Positions 1 to 11,192 of a stretch of DNA of 64,000 nt are shown piece after piece (position 1 is the first letter of the stretch; the number at the start of each line of letters is the position of its first letter). The notes beneath the pieces were generated by a model that did not search any database, was not told the DNA's origin, and saw only the letters and a program-made list of their open reading frames with translations. Source of the stretch: Whitmania pigra (Eukaryota > Annelida > Clitellata > Hirudinida > Haemopidae); the NCBI GenBank assembly GCA_021613335.1, contig JAJTWR010000374.1, forward strand, positions 1,319,633 through 1,383,632, read 5' to 3'. The position numbers were made by a program, and so were the translations under genes.

Positions 1-817
1 GCAGTAAATTTAAGTTTAACCATAAACCAACTGGTTACTCCAATTTCCTCATTTGTATGGCAACATTCATACTGGTGAGGATCGGTTCCATTCTGTCCAT
101 CAACAGCCAGCCAAGAATAAAGTGGTCGATTGTCAAACAAATAAGTTGAACTCTGACATGTGGGTCTCCCAAGAGCCAGATTAGTTCCATTAGAAACTTA
201 AATATAATAGAACAGAAACTCCAAATCCTAAACGACTTAAAAGATATATTCTGTAATTTCTAAAGTGGATTAATACAGATAATAATAGATTCTGTGTTTA
301 CTACAATTTCAATTGTTTAAGAATCTTAAATTTTAGTTTGTTTTTATTGTCGTTTCAGAATTATCTATTCTCATTGAACTAATAATAAAGACAACGTCTT
401 ACTATTTAGGAGACAAGTGTCTTTGCTTCGAATCTTCTGAAAAGGTTATTTGAAAATTAATCGACATTATTAAGTACTCGACAAACAACCGACCTCAAAC
501 AGTTTGCATCCCGTTCTTTCAATAATTTGATAAGGAAGCGTTCGAAACATGTGACATTCCTTATTTGGCAACTGGTTGAAACTAACGCATTCCTCATTCG
601 TTTTGCACAGAAATGCACACATTACCTCCATCGAGATAATTGAACAATCAACATCTTTGAAGAAATTGGTCAAAGAAAGATTGAGGTAAGGGTTGTCTAA
701 GGGACATGCAGGTCTCTTGTTGCAACTCAGGATTGGACGGAATGTGTCTAATTGACCACAACTCGAATGCATCACAAGAACAACAGCAATTTCAATAAGT
801 AATTGTGAAACAATCAT
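1..817 (-). CDS. PAN-FTP secreted lectin-like gene 1 (3' part outside window)
   Basis: Partial member of the clustered PAN-FTP family. Exons on the minus strand are 494-817 (signal peptide and PAN domain), 403-436 (34-nt microexon) and 1-196 (first part of the FTP domain, cut by the window edge). The first exon has a hydrophobic leader, then the family's conserved cysteines. The ATG at 817 is chosen because every paralog has an ATG at this place and the open frame upstream has no other ATG. The FTP exon starts with the family motif SNGTNLALGRP after a TTTAAG acceptor. The protein is expected to be secreted. Carbohydrate binding is inferred from the fold only. Intron 1 is nearly identical to that of gene 4, not to its positional partner gene 5. 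Confidence 0.8.
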
Positions 818-1241
818 GATGTCTGCACGAAAATGTAGATTCACAATCAATGAAAATTATTATAAATATTCCAACTTATTTTAAAATTAGATTCAATATA
901 TATATATATAACAAAGATCTTGTATATATATATTTCTTATACAAATCTTTAGTTCTGAACCGATTTTATTGAAACTTTAAATTCTTGAGTACGTTGACAA
1001 GGGGTCTGTTTAGTCTACTTTGCAAAACAATCGATACATTATTTTGAGTTTTATAGCCAAAAAGCCTCTTTTGGACGTACTCTGGTTCATGAACTAAGCT
1101 TTTAATTTATATTGTTTTATTATTTAGAACGATTTTTAAATTATATTAAAACTCTAAAAATTTAAATTACAATATCACGAATCTTTTTGCTGACACTTCG
1201 CGCTTCTGTAAATTTGTGTTCAAATGTTTTAGGTAAAAACA
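818..1241. other. 5' flank and spacer upstream of gene 1
   Basis: AT-rich spacer. An acceptor-like TTTCGTGCAG lies just upstream of the gene 1 ATG. A TATA-like ATTATAAAT lies near 856-864. From about 880 it matches 38200-38800 in the right-hand copy of the large duplication. No gene seen. Confidence 0.5.
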
Positions 1242-2369
1242 GTGCGGGAGCATTTGCGAGATATTTTTAATTGGTCGCGTATAAATGCGCGCGGCTGCAA
1301 ACCGGCCGGTAAAGGTTGCAATTCCGTCATGCATACCCTTGGAATTTCGCTAGCGTTTCTACGGGTATATTTATTTGATTTTTTTTATATTTTCTATCAC
1401 ATTACTGTAACAATGCCTCCAAAGAAACGTAAGGCAATTGGCCAAGTGACATCACAGAGTAAAAAAATGAAACTTCAACGAATACAAGAATCTCAAGAGG
1501 AGCGGAATATTGGACTTGCGAAGCTTCGCGACAGGGCTGCTGCATCCAGAGCTTCTGAGACAGCAGAGCTGCGTGACTCCTGACTACGGAACAACAGAGG
1601 TAGAGCTACTACATCTAGAGCTTCTGAGATATTATAACAACATGAGGCCAGATTAAAGGATCTGCGAGATAAGGCTAAGGGAGAAATCGCTCTTGCCACT
1701 GCGTCTTCAGGAATTGCTTGACACGGTAGACAAGAAAGTCCTACCTGCAACATAAGCAAATCAAGCAGTGGGGCGCAAGTCATCAAGACATGTAAATTGT
1801 TTGGGACGAATGCACCTTGGCACATCGAAGCCCTTGACATTACTCTCAGATATTTGAGGGGAAATAACATCTTGGTTGGAGGAACTCTGTTTCTCTATGG
1901 AGATTTTCGTCAAACTCTACCCAAAGTCAAAACCGGCCGATGAAATCCATGCATGTTTAAAACATTCATTTTTGTGGAGATATGTACAAAAGATTACTTT
2001 AAAGCAACATGAGAGTACATCTTGGAGATGATGGTGCTCAACACTTTTCAAACAAAAATATATTGGAGAGGGTAGATTAAATGTCAGTTATTCAAGGAAT
2101 ATTTAACTCTCATCAGATTTTTGTTACCTGGTTTCTACAATAGCAGAATTAATTCATGCAGTTTATCCAACGCAGTTTCCATAAATTATGAACATTCAAA
2201 CTGGCTGCAAGAGAGGATCATTATTATTGCCAAAAATAAAGATGTTCATGAAATAAACAAAATCAATAAAACGCTATCAGGTCCAGTCACTGATTACAAG
2301 TCAATCGATACCGTTGTAGATGCTGATGAGGTTGTCAATTTCCCACAAGGGTTCGATTATCTTTATTGA
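1242..2369 (+). pseudogene. Decayed Helitron helicase relic
   Basis: Fragments of a Helitron-type helicase protein in several frames. The start, from the ATG at 1413, is a basic MPPKKRK leader followed by Arg/Ser/Glu-rich repeats (SRASETAE) as in Helitron N-termini. Near 1880-1940 the plus strand reads GGTLFLYGDFRQTLPK, which fits the Walker B region of the Pif1-like helicase. At 2160-2369 it reads a segment containing KNKDVHEINKINKT and YKSIDTVVDADE, a hallmark of the helicase C-terminal part. Stops and frameshifts break it, and the Rep domain is not seen. The right-hand copy keeps only the N-terminal leader (38791-38948). Confidence 0.75.
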
Positions 2370-2538
2370 TATTTATGACATTCAAATTTTACACTCGATG
2401 ACCTGCAAAAACTTTAAATTCTACTGATAATTTGACATCCATTTAACATGAAAAAGTTTTAGAATCTAAAATTCATTTCCTTTCAAATTGCCGATTTGAC
2501 ATCCGGAAAAAAGTTTTAAAATATAAATGAATGTATAT

Positions 2539-3390
2539 CAGTGATGGGCAAATCTCAAATCAAATCTCCATGGTCAAATCTCAAATCATTTGTAAAATGA
2601 ATCAAATCTCAAATCAATTCTCAAAAATTTCAAATTAAATTAAATCCCAAAATGTTCAAATCCCAAATCAAATCTTCAAAAATTTACTGCTGCCGTAGCT
2701 TCGCAAATTTTTTCGTGATAAACAACACATTGAAATCAACAGCCAACATTCATTTATGACAGTTTTATTACCGTTTGAAAAAAATCATTAATACCAGTTT
2801 GAGTCAGTTCTATGTTTTATGTTTCGGGCTTTGATCTAATTTGTTTCACGCAAAATTTGCACCAAACGCCTTTTGTTCCATATTTCCCGCTATCTAACTC
2901 AAACATATTTAAATGACGATAAAGCATTGAGCCTCGTCAATGCTACAATAATGTTTACTTAATAACTTGTTTTATTAACTACAGTTGCATAGCTAGGTGA
3001 TTAAGACGGTGACCGCGCAGCAGGGTTCGAATTTGCGCCGCCATCATGAGAGGCGCAGCCTTGACCATTAGGCCATGCGGGCGCACACTTAATACCACGA
3101 GACGGACGCCATAGACATAGAATTCTTAAATCTATAACCGTAGACCTGCCATCTTTATAAATAATATTTTATTGGGCGATCATAGATCGTAGATGTTGTA
3201 AACAACAGTAAACAGGATTTTTGAGGCGCAATATTAGGCATGCGTACGAGCGCGATTTGCGATTTACTTTTCAAATCGAATCGCAGAAAATGCAAATAGA
3301 ATAAAATCAAAATCGCGGAGGCCAAAATCGAATACCACAATGTTCAAATCGAATCGTAACCTTGCATAAATCGCGATTTGCCCATCACTG
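2539..3390. mobile_element. hAT-like MITE with CAGTGATGGGCAAATC ends
   Basis: Ends are inverted repeats: CAGTGATGGGCAAATC at the left and GATTTGCCCATCACTG at the right. The 8-bp target duplication is ATGTATAT, read at the left edge here and at the right edge of the partner copy (39194-39201); the right edge here has since mutated. The interior is made of CAAATCTCAAAT-type repeats and has no coding capacity. A SINE is inserted inside it. Confidence 0.8.
2965..3086 (-). mobile_element. tRNA-derived SINE inside the hAT MITE
   Basis: Read on the minus strand it begins GTGTGCGCCCGCATGGCC, has an A-box-like TGGCCTAATGG and a B-box-like GTTCGAACCC-type block, and ends with the tail TAATAAAAC. ACTTAATA flanks both sides (2957-2964 and 3087-3094) as a target duplication. 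It is the same family as the copy at 4489. Confidence 0.8.
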
Positions 3391-4471
3391 ATACGTGTGT
3401 ATCATGTCAAAATTCCAATTTTACACTCGATGACCTTCAAAAATTTCAAATTCTGATGTTAATCTGACATTTGACATCCATTTGACAAGTTTTAGAATCT
3501 ATCAAATTCATTTCATTTCGAATTGACGGTTTAAATTCTGAAAAAAAGGCTTAAAATATAAAGAATATATATTGCGTCGCTGGTCGGTTCAATTTTATGA
3601 CAAACACTATTATGAAAAATTTGAAGTTACTACTTTAATGTTTAATAAGTAACAAATTTAGATGTTTTTTAAAGATGGTTCTTGTTCTTTAATTCCGCTA
3701 ATCGGCGATTTTCTCTCTCTTGTTCTAATGTTAGTCGTTTTACAGCGATTTCATTGGCACGCATTTCTGATTTACGTTTTTAGATTTCATCTCTCGATTC
3801 TTTACTCATTTCTGCAAAAGTATTACCACCTCTAGGCGCTTGCCTATGATGATGAGGAGATGATGGATCGAACGTCGCATTCAAATCGTATAGTATCGTT
3901 CGGACTATCCGTTCCCGACAGATTACCTAAATCTCAGGATCCCCTATTTTCTAAATTACATTGAGACATCTCGTACTAAGATATTCTATCTTATTACCAA
4001 GAAGTCCTATTGAAAAGTAGTTCGGGCACACTGATGCCTAGTTACTAGTTATCGTCAACAAATGTCTCACCGTTGATGACCTGGATCCTGCTGAGGATGA
4101 TGATGATGATGCTCTCCCAATCGATCAAATTAAAAACCCTTTTTATGCAAATTTCAAATTCCATCATTCAGAATCGATCATCTGGACTTTGATATTCACG
4201 ACAAAATTAAATTTTAAAATTTTACACTTGATGACCCCCTGATGATCATTTGACATTTGACGTTCATTTGACTTCTGAAAAAAGTTTGAATTAAAATTGT
4301 AGATTAAATCTAACTACTTATTCTAAATTGATTATCGAGTTAAATTAAACATGTAAATTTAAAGATATTTATGATGTTACTAATGGTTTAAGTTATTTTA
4401 GTTGCTTCTTATCAATCCGAAATAGTTATATATATAAAACACGGATCTTGCGGGTATATATATATTTCTTA
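3391..4471 (-). pseudogene. Relic of an unidentified transposon-type ORF, plus spacer
   Basis: The minus strand around 3660-3960 reads an open frame with one stop that contains NTFAEMSKESRDEI, then a charged helical stretch (ANEIAVKRLTLEQERENRRLAEL). Such coiled tails occur in accessory proteins of DNA transposons, but the family is not recognised. A short acidic plus-strand frame lies near 4075-4110. The same relic with the same stop is at 39480-39760. The rest is AT-rich spacer. Confidence 0.4.
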
Positions 4472-4488
4472 TTTCTCAGGTCACAATA

Positions 4489-4611
4489 GTGCGCCCGCAT
4501 GGCCTAACGGTTAAGGCTGCTCCTCTCACTATGGCATCACGGGGTTCAAACCCCGCTGCGGGTGCACCGTCCTAATCATCTAGACATGCAACGGACGTTA
4601 ATAAAACATTA
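4489..4611 (+). mobile_element. tRNA-derived SINE, present only in this duplicate
   Basis: The tRNA-like head (about 75 nt) has an A box TGGCCTAACGG and a B box GGTTCAAACCC. The outer arms GTGCGCCCGCA and TGCGGGTGCAC pair over 11 positions. The body reads CCGTCCTAATCATCTAG and the tail ends in AATAAAAC. Target duplications containing TCAGGTCACAATA lie at about 4472-4488 and 4612-4628. The matching site near 40325-40345 in the other duplicate is empty, so the insertion is younger than the duplication. It is not a functional tRNA gene because the anticodon arm is not regular and the body is fused. Confidence 0.9.
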
Positions 4612-4628
4612 TTTTTCAGGTCACAATA

Positions 4629-6263
4629 TCTAAAATTTAAATTTTCTTAAATTTCTATTTTGAATATGAAATTATGGTATAATATATTGTCGATTAAAAT
4701 TACGCTTTGTGGACTGATTCTTAGTAATTTCCTGAATCGATCGAAAAATGAGTTCTTTCCTCAAATTACTTTTATAAACGGACACATCATGCCAGACCTT
4801 TAATTTGAAATTAAAATTTGCTTTGGAGTATTTTTTGCCATTTTTATCAAATGCTAATTTAATGAAGAAGAACCGTAACTGACACAAACTGGTCAATTAT
4901 GGAGAAAGATTAAAATGATCTCAGCTGGCAGCTCTGACTTAGTACAAGGGACATCGTCGGGGCTTTCAAAATTTCATCGGAGAGGGAAATGCCACAACTG
5001 ATTTTAAAATTTATTTAAACAAGAATTTTAAAATCTATAAAGGAGGATTTGCATGGCTTGATTCAATTTGATGTTGGAGAGAAAATGAAATAATTATTGC
5101 GAGGAACACAATGTGGGTAACTTCAACAACAACACTCTAGATCAACACACTATATCAGATTTTCTCAACACAATGCTGGCTTCATACTTCTTCTGCCATC
5201 ATTCTAGATAGAAATTGAAAGGCATTTATTGGTTCATCTAGTATTAATTGTATTAATTAAAGATTATTAATTAGAGGTTTAAGTAATTAACTTTAAGATT
5301 AGAATGTCTTCATATTTATTCATTTCGTCTTTAATATTCTTGTAATGTCATTCTCAAATTTAAATGTTTAACAAACATGTTTTGTCTAAAAAAATATAAA
5401 ATCTAAGTCATTATAATTTAAAACTTTCTTTATTGCTAATGTTCTGGAATTTTCATTTATAATGTCCCATTATGATATTTTACAGTTGAATAATGAACAT
5501 TAAGCTATGAAAGATGCCTCTGCACATCAAAACAAAAATATGATGTTGCATGCATTCGTAAAATGTTTTATAATTAGAGTTGAAAATGAGAAGAAATAGA
5601 CCGAGGGAAACAACTCAGGGGATTATCGGGAATAAGGATCTAGCCACTAAGATACTTTTTTTTAAAAAGCTTTACTTTAAATACATGATAAATATATAGC
5701 ATTATGACTGCCATTTTTATATTTATATATGACAGCAATTTTTTGCAAGGCTCACAGTCACTGACAGAAGTCTTTCTTTCCTAATATCACAAGTTCCTAA
5801 TTATTTTAGAGATTTAAGAAAGTTTTAAAACGATGGAAGAATAATTTCATTCTTAACAACTCTGAATTAATCACACCTTGAATACTAAACAACGCAATTA
5901 AATCTACAAATTAAATCAAGGATCACTACTGCAGCAATATCTCTATCTCTGCTGCTGCAAAACATCAACGTATGTATATTTCTTGGTCGAGAGATGCGGT
6001 GTTGTTTAGGAGAATGCCAACCGGCATTATGCCAGTGAGTTATCCGAGAGCTTTCGCTGCAGTCCAGCCAGTATCGGCATAAGAAGGACAACAATAAATC
6101 AAGAAAATTAACAATTATTAGTGGTCAAAGACATATACTCATATTATTATCATCACTATATTATAATAAATTATCAAATAAGCAAAGATATACAAAAATG
6201 ATGTTTCTCCGGTTAAATTAAGATAAAATGAAATTTTTATTATAAAATAAAATTCTGTGCTAA
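4629..6263. other. Long AT-rich spacer without recognised genes
   Basis: Part of the duplication (partner about 40346-42071). The 4660-4900 part is a diverged copy of the spacer block seen upstream of other family genes (compare 12500-12680, 29930-30000 and 62500-62640), recognisable by GAATCGATCG and AATGCTAATTTAATG. The block near 4990-5060 resembles the end of the window (63950-64000). Short open frames here show no recognisable product. Confidence 0.4.
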
Positions 6264-7549
6264 ATGATTGTGCAAGTGATGATAACTTGTATTGCTTACA
6301 CAAAGTTCATTTCTATTTATTCAAGACTGTACAATAAATCCTTTCCTCTAGTGTCTCATTATAAGTCCTTTAAGAATTTCAAACAACTACGGATGTCTCC
6401 ATCCTTACTAAAATCATGCCAAACAAAAAATAAACTTTACAGAACCTTCCTCAAACATCCGACAGATCTTAACAAACAAGCTTTTATTTCTTTTAGAAAC
6501 AATATCAAGAAAACCAAACTAGCCACCATAAAACTTTATTATGACAAACCTTTCCTCAAACACCAATCCAATATGCATAAAACTTGGGACTTAATTAAAT
6601 CAATAATTCTTGTTTCCTTAAATTATCCCATAGCTGTGGTGTTGATGATGTTGATCCTTACATAGTACACGAATTTACATCTTTAATTGCTGATCCTTTA
6701 TCTTCTATTTTTAACTCTTCCTTTTGCACTGACCAAAAGTTTATTCAGTCTGCTGTTTATGAAGCTAATATTGGTGAAGTTGTTCTTTCTGTGTTTTTCG
6801 ATCTACAAAAGGCTTTTGATACTGTGAACCATCAGATATTATTACGTAAACTTGAAACTTATGGTATTAGTGGTGTTGTTTTAAACTGGCTCCGAAATTA
6901 TTTATCTAATAGAGTACAAAGAGTTATATGTAATGGTGTTTGTTCTTCTGATAATTTAATGGATTATGGAGTTCCTCAGCGCTACATTCTGGGACCCTTT
7001 TTATTTTAAATTTATATTCATGATTTTAAGTGTTCAGTTTAATCAAAGTGTTACTATATGCAGATGATATAGTGGTGTGTACATCTGGGAATAATGTAAA
7101 TAATCCAATTGCTTTACTTAATAAGGAATTGAATCTTTTTAATAATTGGTTTATTAAAAAATATCCTACTCTTAATATCAAAAAATCTGATTTCATTATT
7201 TTTCGTTCTTCTAGAAAAGTAATTGATGATAGCTCTTCTCTTTCAATAATTTTTTTTGTTTTTCTTGGCAGAGTATAGTTTTGTATCAGATATTTTGGAG
7301 TCTTAATTGATGAGAACTTATCTTGGCTCAAACATATCTCTTCAAAACATTCAAAATACGTTCAAAATCATGTTTCTACTAGAACAATGGTGTAATTTCA
7401 AGAATTCGGCCATTTATTGACACAAAAGGAGCTGTTATGTTACATTTCTCTTTTATTTACCCTTATCTAACTTACTGCAATATAATATGGGCATCTACTT
7501 ATAACACACATTTACATCAATTGAATATGTGTAAAAACGGATTGTACGA
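6264..7549 (+). pseudogene. Decayed LINE reverse-transcriptase fragment
   Basis: Three broken frames give a linker region (6264-6665), an RT core with DLQKAFDTVNH and a degenerate GVPQR block (6791-7009), and LYADDIVV followed by a thumb-like part with RYFGVLIDENLSW (7030-7350). The catalytic YADD is intact, but frames are interrupted and endonuclease and 5' parts are missing. It looks like a jockey/CR1-type LINE. It ends abruptly where a solo LTR begins. A near-identical copy is at 42072-43357. Confidence 0.85.
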
Positions 7550-8036
7550 ATGTCATGACTGGGTCTATGAGACCGTCAGACATGTTTCCTAAATTCGTTT
7601 TTAATTCAATAACTTGTGATTTGCGGACGCTTTTCATTAATTTTCAATATGTATTTAGGATGTTAATGTCATATTAGAATTCAGTCATAGATAATTTTAG
7701 TTTAATGATTAATATTTTTGGGACAATATGTTTGATCCGTTATTAGACGCTTTGACCTGTATTAGCAAATTGCAATTGGTTGTTATTTTTGGAAAACTGG
7801 ATAGGATTGGCTGACATTCTAGAATAATGTATTAGAATGGATAATTAGGGCAGAGAATATAAATATGGGCTCGGCGGAGGGGGAGCGATTCGGACGTGAA
7901 AAGTAGTTCGATGATTTGATGCTTAATTTCTGTTGGTTTTTAGTACTCGATATTTGCTTATCAATAAAATTTTTAGTTCCATTTTCTGGGTTTGGTGAAG
8001 GACTGGGAATTGAAGGTGGCAGCAATACTACCTGTT
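7550..8036 (+). repeat. Probable solo LTR (TATA box and poly(A) signal visible)
   Basis: Starts TGTCATGACTGGGTC directly after LINE sequence. It contains TATAAATA near 7858 and AATAAA near 7962 in the order expected for U3-R-U5, and ends near TACCTGTTACG. A diverged minus-strand relative lies at 28690-28906, supporting a dispersed repeat. No target duplication could be read, so the edges are approximate. Partner copy at 43358-43844. Confidence 0.55.
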
Positions 8037-8286
8037 ACGGTTCCTCGAGCGAGCTTAGTCAATCATCTTATTAAAAGTCAATAATAAGTGGTTTCACAAA
8101 TTGTTTGACTTCAACAAACAAATTTAATATGATGACCTTCACATTCATGACCTGACGTAGGTCCTCCAATCATTATTTATTCGTAACAAAGTCATAGACA
8201 ATATCAGGTTTTTGATGAAGTTACAGATTAAAATCATTTTTTAGTAATTCTGCAGATATTTTCAAAATTCCTTCAACCAAACTCAT

Positions 8287-11083
8287 TCAGCATTCCAAGA
8301 AAATAACGCCAAAAACTTGAATTTCACAAAGGCTCATATATCCATCTGGTATGCCAGGATGAACGACGACAAATCTGGCAGGAGGAACTGTCAGAGAACA
8401 GTTGATGCTGATCCATTTTGAGGATTGAGGTGGTCCACCGTAATAACCACACAAATGGTAGTAATTTGTTATTGGTTGCTTGAGAGGCCAAGGTTCATTT
8501 GTCATTCCAATCGCTAGATTTCTCAATCTATTCACTGAATAACAATGTAAATGTACATTTTATTAAAGAATTGAGAAAATTATTACTGTAAAACCAACAT
8601 TATTTAAGCATTTTTAGTGATGGACTATGCATAGATGAACCGAATTCTCTAATTATTGGTATTTATATATATATCATACGTATTCTATTTTCAAAGCAAC
8701 ATCTTTTACGGCATTAAATATTCCTAAAAGCTTCAATTTACCGTATTTTCACGAAATTAACACGCAGATGAATTTAACACGCAGACGAATATAACACGCA
8801 ATTTTTCCAATTTATGTAAAAATCACTTATAAAACACGCAAACGATTATAACACGCACCAAAAAATCTTGGTATAGAATTTTTGAGGTCCAAACAGTACA
8901 TCAATTATGACATGAAATATCAAAGTTAAAGTCTCTCTTTCAAGAACCATAAATGGATCATTGATCTGAACATGAAATGTTGTTCATGTACGATAGGCTT
9001 CGTAATTTCATTGAAAGAGACAAAGATTTTTAAATAAATTGAGATCAATTCTTGAAGCAGATACTGAAGTTATGCATTTGTACCATGCTCTGGGACACTG
9101 CTTCACTGTGAAGGAATGGAATTGTTGAGATCCAAACAATGAATCAACTATAACATAAAAGTATGGCCAAAAGCTTCATATAATTTTTGCCATCCAATGG
9201 GTTTCATGATATGTTCTTATGGCAACGTAAAACATCAAGTGACTTATCACCAGCAAAAGCCAAAGCAGTGGTGGTAATTCATTACAATTACCAATTTGAA
9301 TCTTCATAATGAGCTCCAAGAGAATGGGCTAAGACTTTCATTTTGTTTTCTAATAAAGACTGCAAAAGACTGATAACTGACACTATTATCAAAATTGTAT
9401 CTATTTTGTTCCATGCTTTTGAAAATTGTTCAAAGAGTTTTTATAACAGGACCATTAAAAGATTAAAGACATTTGTTACAATAAGTCCATGCATGTGATA
9501 TTTGACTACTAAAATGTCAAGAACCAAATCTTTATTTGAAACCAGTGCTGAATAAACAGTCACACAAAGTAAAAACTCTAACATCAAATGTAATTATGAG
9601 TAACAAATAGTTGAATAATTATGACAAAGATAAATTAGTACAACACCCCACGTGTTTCTTATAGTTGCCATCAATTAATTTCAGCCAAATTCAAGTTTGC
9701 GACCCAAATATTGAGCCGTACAATGCAATGATTAACGTGACTGCTTTGCATTTGCTTTGCTTTGGTTATTTATTAACGTCCATTTCATAACTAGATGATT
9801 AGGACGGCTTTGCCACATGCTTCTGTAAGCATATATCGGAAGTTATTAAGGCATTAAGGCCCAACCAATTATAAGCTATTTAAAATTAAAAATATATTCT
9901 AAGACTTTTACACAAAAAAATACAACCAAAAGCTATCATTTAAATTTTTTATTTTTGTTGGTCGGGAATCAAATTCATGTAAATTTAATCTAGCATAACA
10001 CGCATATGATTATAGCACGCAGATGAGGGTGCGCGGTACGTAAAATGGAACATAACGCGCGTGTAATATGGGTGAAAATACGGTAATAATTATTTTAAAG
10101 AGTAAAAAAACTGTCTAAAGCCAAGCAATCGATAGTACAACATGACTAAATGTGAGAATAATCCGATTAAATGTTTTGATTTGAACACATATCCCTTAAA
10201 TTAAAATCACTTACTCACTGTTGAATCTGTAGCCAAACGTGCCAATATCCCAACACTACTGACCTTTGCAGTAAATTTAAGTTTAACAATAAACCAACTG
10301 GTTACTCCAATTTCATCATTTGTATGGCTACATTCAAACTGGTAAGGATCGGTTCCATTCAGTCCATCAACAGCCAGCCAAGAATAAAGTGGTCGATTGT
10401 CCCGCAAGTAAGTTGAACTCTGACATGAAGGTCTCCCAAGAGCCAGATTAGTTTCATTAGAAACTTAAATATAATAGAACAGAAACTCCAAATCATGAAC
10501 AACTTAAAAGATATATTTTGTAATTTCTAAATGAATTAATACTAATAATATAATTCTGTGTTTACTACAATTTTTAGTTGTTTAAGAATCTTAAGTTTTA
10601 GTTTGTTTTTTATTGTCATTTCAGAATTATCTATTCTCATTGAACTAATAATAAAGACAACGTCTTACTATTTAGAAGACAAGTGTCTTTGCTTCGAATC
10701 TTCTGAAAATGTTATTTGAAAATTAATCGACATTATTAAGTACTCGACAAACAACCGACCTCAAATAGTTTGCATCCCGTTCTTTCAATAATTTGATAAG
10801 GAAGCGTTCGAAACATGTGACATTCCTTATTTGGCAACTGGTTGAAACTAACGCATTCCTCATTTGTTTGGCACAGAAATGCACACATTACCTCCATCGA
10901 GATAATTGAACAATCAACATTTTTGAAGAAATTGGTCAAAGAAAGAACGAGGTAAGGGTTGTCTAAGGGACATGCAGGCTTGCTGTTGCAACTCAGGATT
11001 GGACGGAACGAGTCTAATTGGCCACAACTCGAATGTATCCCAAGAACAACAGCGATTCCAATGAATAATTGCGAAACAATCAT
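8287..11083 (-). CDS. PAN-FTP secreted lectin-like gene 2
   Basis: Four coding exons on the minus strand: 10760-11083, 10669-10702 (34-nt microexon), 10215-10463 and 8287-8534. Together they give 855 nt and 284 aa in one frame. Residues 1 to about 21 are a signal peptide. Residues 30-116 form a PAN/Apple domain with cysteines at 20, 32, 38, 58, 67, 71, 77, 88 and 104, plus C116 from the microexon. The rest is an FTP (fucolectin/F5-8C-like) domain from NLALGRP to SLCEIQVFG. The last two introns are phase 1 (donor GTAAGT; acceptor TTCAG). The usual F-type fucose signature (His, then RGDCC...R) is not visible, so sugar binding is uncertain. The FTP intron is enlarged by a pogo-like element. Near-identical to gene 6. 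Confidence 0.85.
8741..10083. mobile_element. pogo/Tc1-like element in intron 3 of gene 2
   Basis: Terminal inverted repeats CCGTATTTTCAC and GTGAAAATACGG are flanked by TA on both sides. Genes 4 and 5 show the empty site with a single TA. Sub-terminal arrays of AACACGCA-like motifs are present at both ends. No intact transposase is seen; only scattered short frames occur near 9100-9390. The partner in gene 6 (44549-45417) is about 474 bp shorter. Confidence 0.8.
9768..9807 (-). repeat. SINE tail fragment
   Basis: The minus strand reads CCGTCCTAATCATCTAG, then an ATG and a GGACGTTAATAAAT-like tail, matching the 3' body of the SINE at 4489. The tRNA head is absent. It lies in the part of the pogo-like element missing from the gene 6 copy. 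Confidence 0.6.
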
Positions 11084-11176
11084 GATGTTCAAGAAAACAA
11101 CAAGAAAATGTTGATTGTTTAGATTTGTTTGAATAAGCCTCTAGAAAACGCTTTGATAACCCTTGTCATAATTTCA

Positions 11177-11192
11177 ATATATAAATATATTA
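11177..11192 (-). promoter_or_regulatory. TATA-like block upstream of gene 2
   Basis: AATATATAAATATATT, about 95 nt upstream of the ATG. The same block sits at the same distance upstream of genes 4 (23041-23055) and 6 (46511-46526). In gene 5 it is split by the LTR array. Its promoter role is inferred from position and conservation. Confidence 0.4.

Noticed and set aside
4489..4565. tRNA gene
   Set aside because: A and B boxes are present, but the anticodon arm is irregular, the sequence continues into a SINE body, and the unit has target duplications and an empty site in the duplicate.
5885..6094. 69-codon minus-strand frame as a gene
   Set aside because: No domain, no splice context, and AT-rich spacer on both sides. 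It is repeated only because the segment is duplicated.
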